DNA from: Azonexus sp. | Lineage (GTDB): Bacteria > Pseudomonadota > Gammaproteobacteria > Burkholderiales > Rhodocyclaceae | Direction: 5' to 3' | DNA length: 46,167 nucleotides | Assembly (NCBI GenBank): GCA_030691385.1 | Contig: JAUYEI010000077.1 | Span: 1-46,167, forward strand | In this document: positions 42,638 to 46,167 of the stretch, one piece after another | Layout of the letters: every line of letters starts with the position of its first letter | How positions within the stretch are numbered: the stretch's first letter is position 1 | The notes under the pieces: model-generated | The model's input: only the letters and a program-made list of their open reading frames with translations | Database searches by the model: none | What the model was told of the DNA's origin: nothing | Made by a program: the position numbers and the translations under genes

Positions 42638-44494
42638 ATGCCCCATTACCGTTCCCGCACCTCCACCCACGGCCGCAACATGGCCGGCGCCCGTTCCCTG
42701 TGGCGCGCCACCGGCATGAAGGATGGCGACTTCGGCAAGCCGATCATCGCCGTAGTCAACAGCTTCACCCAGTTCGTTCCGGGCCACGTGCACCTCAAGG
42801 ACATGGGCCAGCTCGTGGCGCGCGAGATCGAGGCCGCAGGCGGTGTCGCCAAGGAATTCAACACCATCGCCATCGACGACGGCATCGCCATGGGGCACAG
42901 CGGGATGTTGTATTCGCTGCCCAGTCGCGACCTCATCGCCGACTCGGTCGAATACATGGTCAACGCCCACTGCGCCGACGCCATGGTCTGCATTTCCAAC
43001 TGCGACAAGATCACCCCGGGCATGCTGATGGCCGCCATGCGCCTCAACATCCCGGTCATCTTCGTCTCCGGCGGCCCGATGGAAGCCGGCAAGGTCAAGA
43101 TTCAGGGGCAGGTCGTCCACCTCGACCTCGTTGATGCCATGGTCAAGGCTGCCGACCACACGGTTTCGCAATCCGATCTCGACGAAATCGAGCGTTCGGC
43201 CTGTCCGACCTGCGGTTCCTGCTCCGGCATGTTTACCGCGAATTCGATGAACTGCCTGACCGAAGCCTTCGGCCTCAGTCTGCCCGGTAACGGCACCATC
43301 GTCGCCACGCACGCCGACCGCAAGCAGCTTTTCCTGCGCGCCGGCCGCCAGATCGTCGATCTGTGCAAGCGTTACTACGAGCAGGACGACGCCTCGGTGC
43401 TGCCGCGCTCCATCGCCACCAAGGCCGCCTTCGAAAACGCCATGACCCTCGACGTCGCCATGGGCGGCTCGACCAATACCGTGCTGCATATCCTGGCCAC
43501 AGCGCAGGAGGCCGGCGTCGACTTCACGATGGTCGACATCGACCGCATTTCACGCGCCGTGCCCTGTCTTTGCAAGGTCGCGCCGATGACTGACAAGTAC
43601 CACATCGAGGACGTTCATCGGGCCGGCGGCATCATGGGCATCCTGGGGGAACTGGACAGGGCAGGGCTGATCGATCGCGATGTGCCGACTGTCCATATCA
43701 AGAATATCGGGGAGGCCATCGACCGCTGGGATGTGGTCCGCGAACACGACGTCAAGGTGCACGAATTCTTCAAGGCAGCCCCGGGCGGTGTGCCGACGCA
43801 GGTTGCCTTCTCGCAGGATCGTCGCTTCAATGAGCTAGATCTCGATCGCACCCACGGTTGTATCCGCAACAAGGCCAACGCCTTCTCGCAGGAGGGCGGC
43901 CTCGCCGTGCTTTACGGCAACATCGCGCTTGATGGCTGCATCGTCAAAACGGCTGGCGTTGATGAATCAATCTGGAAGTTTTCCGGCAGGGCCCGAGTTT
44001 TCGAAAGTCAGGATGCTGCGGTCGACGCCATTCTCGGCGAAAAAATCGTTGCCGGCGACGTCGTGGTGATCCGCTATGAAGGTCCGAAGGGCGGCCCCGG
44101 CATGCAGGAAATGCTCTACCCGACTTCCTATCTGAAATCGATGGGGCTCGGCAAAGCCTGCGCGCTGCTTACCGACGGCCGTTTCTCCGGCGGCACCTCC
44201 GGTCTTTCCATCGGCCACGCCTCTCCCGAAGCGGCGGATGGTGGCGCCATCGGTCTGGTTGAAGAAGGCGATGCCATCGAAATCGACATCCCGAATCGCC
44301 GCATTCATTTGGCCATCGCCGATGGCGAACTGGCCCGGCGTCGTACCGCGATGGAAGCCAGGGGCGAAGCCGCCTGGCAGCCGGTCAGCCGCGAACGCAC
44401 CGTTTCCGCTGCGCTGCAAGCCTATGCCCTGATGGCCACTTCGGCCGACAAGGGCGCCGTGCGCGACGTCAAGCAGATCCAGCGCCGCAAGTGA
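42638..44494 (+). CDS. ilvD: Dihydroxy-acid dehydratase
   Basis: A 618-residue Fe-S enzyme of valine/isoleucine/pantothenate synthesis. Cluster cysteines C122 ([10 protein letters not shown]) and C195 ([12 protein letters not shown]), the metal-site D81 ([12 protein letters not shown]), and the C-terminal [15 protein letters not shown]. The gene is preceded by GGAGATTCCC at good spacing. It is coupled to the LysE-type exporter by a GTGA overlap. Confidence 0.97.
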   Translation: MPHYRSRTSTHGRNMAGARSLWRATGMKDGDFGKPIIAVVNSFTQFVPGHVHLKDMGQLVAREIEAAGGVAKEFNTIAIDDGIAMGHSGMLYSLPSRDLIADSVEYMVNAHCADAMVCISNCDKITPGMLMAAMRLNIPVIFVSGGPMEAGKVKIQGQVVHLDLVDAMVKAADHTVSQSDLDEIERSACPTCGSCSGMFTANSMNCLTEAFGLSLPGNGTIVATHADRKQLFLRAGRQIVDLCKRYYEQDDASVLPRSIATKAAFENAMTLDVAMGGSTNTVLHILATAQEAGVDFTMVDIDRISRAVPCLCKVAPMTDKYHIEDVHRAGGIMGILGELDRAGLIDRDVPTVHIKNIGEAIDRWDVVREHDVKVHEFFKAAPGGVPTQVAFSQDRRFNELDLDRTHGCIRNKANAFSQEGGLAVLYGNIALDGCIVKTAGVDESIWKFSGRARVFESQDAAVDAILGEKIVAGDVVVIRYEGPKGGPGMQEMLYPTSYLKSMGLGKACALLTDGRFSGGTSGLSIGHASPEAADGGAIGLVEEGDAIEIDIPNRRIHLAIADGELARRRTAMEARGEAAWQPVSRERTVSAALQAYALMATSADKGAVRDVKQIQRRK

Positions 44495-45111
44495 CGTTCA
44501 CCGTCTGGCTTGGGTTTCTGGCGGCATCGATCCTGATCGCCGTCACGCCCGGGCCGGGAGCCGTGATTAGCATGAGCACCGGCATGCGGCACGGCTACTG
44601 GGCGGCGCTGACGGCCATTTTTGGCTTGCAGGCCGCCATCCTGGCGCACCTGCTGATTGTTGCCCTAGGTCTTGGCGCCGTGCTCGCCGCTTCAGAAGCC
44701 GCATTCCTGCTGGTCAAGTTCCTGGGGGCTGCTTATCTGGTCTGGCTTGGCGTCCAGAAATGGCGGGCGCCGGCCATCCCCGCCGAAGCCTCTGCCCCGG
44801 TGGTCCGCAGCAGAGGATTGTTCCTGCAGGGCGTTCTGGTCAATTTGACCAACCCCAAGGCGATCGTTTTTATCGCCGCGCTGGTGCCCCAGTTCGTCGA
44901 TCCTGCCCTGGCGCAAGTGCCCCAGTACCTTTTGATTGCGACAACGCTATGCCTGACTGATCTCACCGTGATGTCCGGCTATGCTCTCGCCGCCGTTCAT
45001 CTGGGGCGCTGGTTGCATGACCCGGCCGCCATTCGTCGGCAGAATCGCTTTTTCGGCGGATTGTTTGTTTCGGCGGGGGCATTGCTGGCAGTCTCGTCGC
45101 GACCTTCATAA
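44491..45111 (+). CDS. LysE/RhtB-family amino acid exporter
   Basis: A 206-residue inner-membrane exporter with six helices. N-terminal [20 protein letters not shown] and [14 protein letters not shown] are family signatures, followed by [15 protein letters not shown] and [20 protein letters not shown]. It starts at GTG 44491 overlapping the ilvD stop, which suggests export of an amino acid related to the branched-chain pathway; specificity is not readable. Confidence 0.9.
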   Translation: MTFTVWLGFLAASILIAVTPGPGAVISMSTGMRHGYWAALTAIFGLQAAILAHLLIVALGLGAVLAASEAAFLLVKFLGAAYLVWLGVQKWRAPAIPAEASAPVVRSRGLFLQGVLVNLTNPKAIVFIAALVPQFVDPALAQVPQYLLIATTLCLTDLTVMSGYALAAVHLGRWLHDPAAIRRQNRFFGGLFVSAGALLAVSSRPS

Positions 45112-45261
45112 GCATTGTCTGTCAACGTGTTGCCTCGGGTGTGCGTTAATTGCCTTGAGCAGGAGGGAGGCATACCCTCAGCATCCTGTTTGCAAGGGAC
45201 GGAAAACGGTTTTATCATCCAACACTGATTTATCCACCAACTTGAATAACGGAGCGAGAGA

Positions 45262-45570
45262 ATGAAAGCTGTTTATGTTGCCGTGATGGCTGCCGCTGGT
45301 ATCGTAATGGCCGGTCAGGCCCTGGCCGACGAAGCTCTGGCCAAAGCCAAGAACTGCATGTCCTGCCACGCCCTCGACAAAAAGCTGGTTGGTCCGGCTT
45401 ACAAGGAGGTTGCCGCAAAATACAAGGGCGACAAGGCTGCCCCCGCCATGCTGGCCACCAAGGTCAAGGAAGGTGGCAAGGGTGTCTGGGGTCAGATCCC
45501 TATGCCCCCCAACAACGTGACCGAAGACGAAGCTAAGAAGCTGGCTGCCTGGGTACTTGCCCAGAAGTAA
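45262..45570 (+). CDS. Class I cytochrome c (c551/c552-type)
   Basis: A 102-residue periplasmic monohaem cytochrome. Signal peptide about 1-22 (ending QALA), haem site C32-M-S-C35-H36, axial methionine M81 in IPMPPNN. Length and the WGQIPMPP segment fit c551/c552-type electron carriers to terminal reductases or oxidases. GGAGCGAGAG precedes the start. A terminator follows at 45591. Confidence 0.93.
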   Translation: MKAVYVAVMAAAGIVMAGQALADEALAKAKNCMSCHALDKKLVGPAYKEVAAKYKGDKAAPAMLATKVKEGGKGVWGQIPMPPNNVTEDEAKKLAAWVLAQK

Positions 45571-45590
45571 ATTTGGAAGCCAAATCCGCA

Positions 45591-45624
45591 AAAAGCCGGC
45601 TATATGCCGGCTTTTCTGTTTTTT
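45591..45624 (+). terminator. Rho-independent terminator of the cytochrome gene
   Basis: Stem AAAAGCCGGC / GCCGGCTTTT with loop TATAT, then CTGTTTTTT. It lies 20 bases after the cytochrome stop. Confidence 0.92.
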
Positions 45625-45628
45625 GGTG

Positions 45629-45657
45629 TTGACAGGGCTTGTGGTCGTCCGGATAAT
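45629..45657 (+). promoter_or_regulatory. Sigma-70 promoter of the tRNA-tuf operon
   Basis: TTGACA (45629-45634), exactly 17 bases, GATAAT (45652-45657). The predicted start is about 7 bases before tRNA-Tyr. A perfect -35 fits a strong stable-RNA promoter. Confidence 0.85.
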
Positions 45658-45670
45658 CCCGGGTTCTTCC

Positions 45671-45755
45671 GGAGGGGTACCCAAGCGGTCAACGGGAACA
45701 GACTGTAAATCTGTCGGCTCTGCCTTCGAAGGTTCGAATCCTTCCCTCTCCACCA
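45671..45755 (+). tRNA. tyrT: tRNA-Tyr (GTA)
   Basis: 85 bases with acceptor GGAGGGG / CCTCTCC, encoded ACCA end, anticodon GTA at 45715-45717, GGTTCGAATCC T-arm, and a long variable arm (CGGCTCTGCCTTCG) as expected for class II tRNA-Tyr. Confidence 0.96.
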
Positions 45756-45794
45756 GATTAAATGCTGTAGCAGCCTGTGTTGCGGGCGTAATAA

Positions 45795-45868
45795 GCGGGT
45801 GTAGCTCAATGGTAGAGCTGAAGCCTTCCAAGCTTAAGACGAGGGTTCGATTCCCTTCACCCGCTCCA
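45795..45868 (+). tRNA. glyT: tRNA-Gly (TCC)
   Basis: 74 bases, acceptor GCGGGTG / CACCCGC, discriminator T, encoded CCA, anticodon TCC at 45827-45829, T-arm GGGTTCGATTCCC. Confidence 0.96.
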
Positions 45869-45898
45869 TGACGCAGTACGGCTGGAGTTTTAAGGTAG

Positions 45899-45973
<75 letters not shown>

Positions 45974-46026
45974 CCGATTAGCTTGGATTCTGGATTTTTT
46001 ATTTATTTGATTATTGAGGAACTGGA

Positions 46027-46167
46027 ATGGCTAAGGAAAAATTCAATCGTACGAAGCCGCACGTAAACGTTGGCACGATTGGTCACGTTGACCACGGCAA
46101 GACGACGCTGACGGCGGCGATCACGACGGTGCTGTCCGCGAAGTTTGGTGGCTCCGCCAAGAAGTAT
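46027..46167 (+). CDS. tuf: Elongation factor Tu, 5' end only
   Basis: The first 47 codons of EF-Tu, cut by the window edge. It starts [20 protein letters not shown] and has the G1 loop [11 protein letters not shown]-Tu delivers aminoacyl-tRNA to the ribosome. It lies 53 bases after tRNA-Thr and is probably co-transcribed with the tRNAs; GAGGAACTGG precedes the ATG. Confidence 0.97.
   Translation, partial: MAKEKFNRTKPHVNVGTIGHVDHGKTTLTAAITTVLSAKFGGSAKKY

Overview
This window looks like chromosome from a GC-rich betaproteobacterium, most likely of the Rhodocyclales (Azonexus/Dechloromonas-like). That placement is inferred from a PhaM-type PHA granule protein, the tRNA-Tyr/Gly/Thr-tuf cluster, a fused indolepyruvate oxidoreductase, two short c-type cytochromes and the overall protein flavour. 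No 16S gene is present to confirm it.

Layout. 1-4400: end of a terminal-inverted-repeat element, an AEC-transporter remnant, phaM, a LuxR-type response regulator convergent with a Cache-histidine kinase, and a membrane methyltransferase. 4382-5444: gene-free, repeat-rich DNA with REP-like motifs and a 351-bp copy of the 3' end of the downstream indolepyruvate oxidoreductase gene. 5445-8129: an ECF sigma / anti-sigma / CnrX-like sensor operon, a His-rich periplasmic protein and a cytochrome c, bracketed by the two copies of that 3' end. 8277-15133: the oxidoreductase, a second histidine kinase and an acyltransferase-PilZ protein. 15247-20170: livJ-livH-livM-livG-livF, followed by rlmA. 21125-26715: envelope protein, flavin/2Fe-2S reductase, SDR, HemJ-like protein, RlmL-like methyltransferase and CoA-transferase. 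26717-26951: a complete copy of the inverted-repeat element. 28097-31942: dacA-dat-ybeD-lipB-lipA operon on the minus strand, then nhaR and htpX. 33909-39725: heavy-metal RND efflux operon ending in a PII-like gene. 39846-45570: GAF protein, unknown protein, VOC protein, lgt, ilvD, LysE-type exporter, cytochrome c. 45629-end: promoter, three tRNAs and the start of tuf.

The most striking signal is a 37-bp motif present at least nine times in 46 kb. It consists of TTTCAATTTTGGCC, then six to seven A/T-rich bases, then CCGGTTGACCGTGGGA. It lies between genes and inside genes, in both orientations and different reading frames, and where it falls in a gene the family length and alignment look preserved. 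A conserved core followed by two A/T tracts about one helical turn apart resembles the architecture of Pasteurellaceae DNA-uptake sequences. I propose it as an undescribed uptake-sequence-like or chromosome-organising motif; this is a hypothesis.

Two further signals deserve attention. An identical bipartite promoter (GGAACATT-N11-TTCGTT) precedes both the ECF sigma operon and the His-rich gene, which defines a small self-regulated regulon. The ECF block between 351-bp direct repeats of a gene end looks like an inserted or recombined island.
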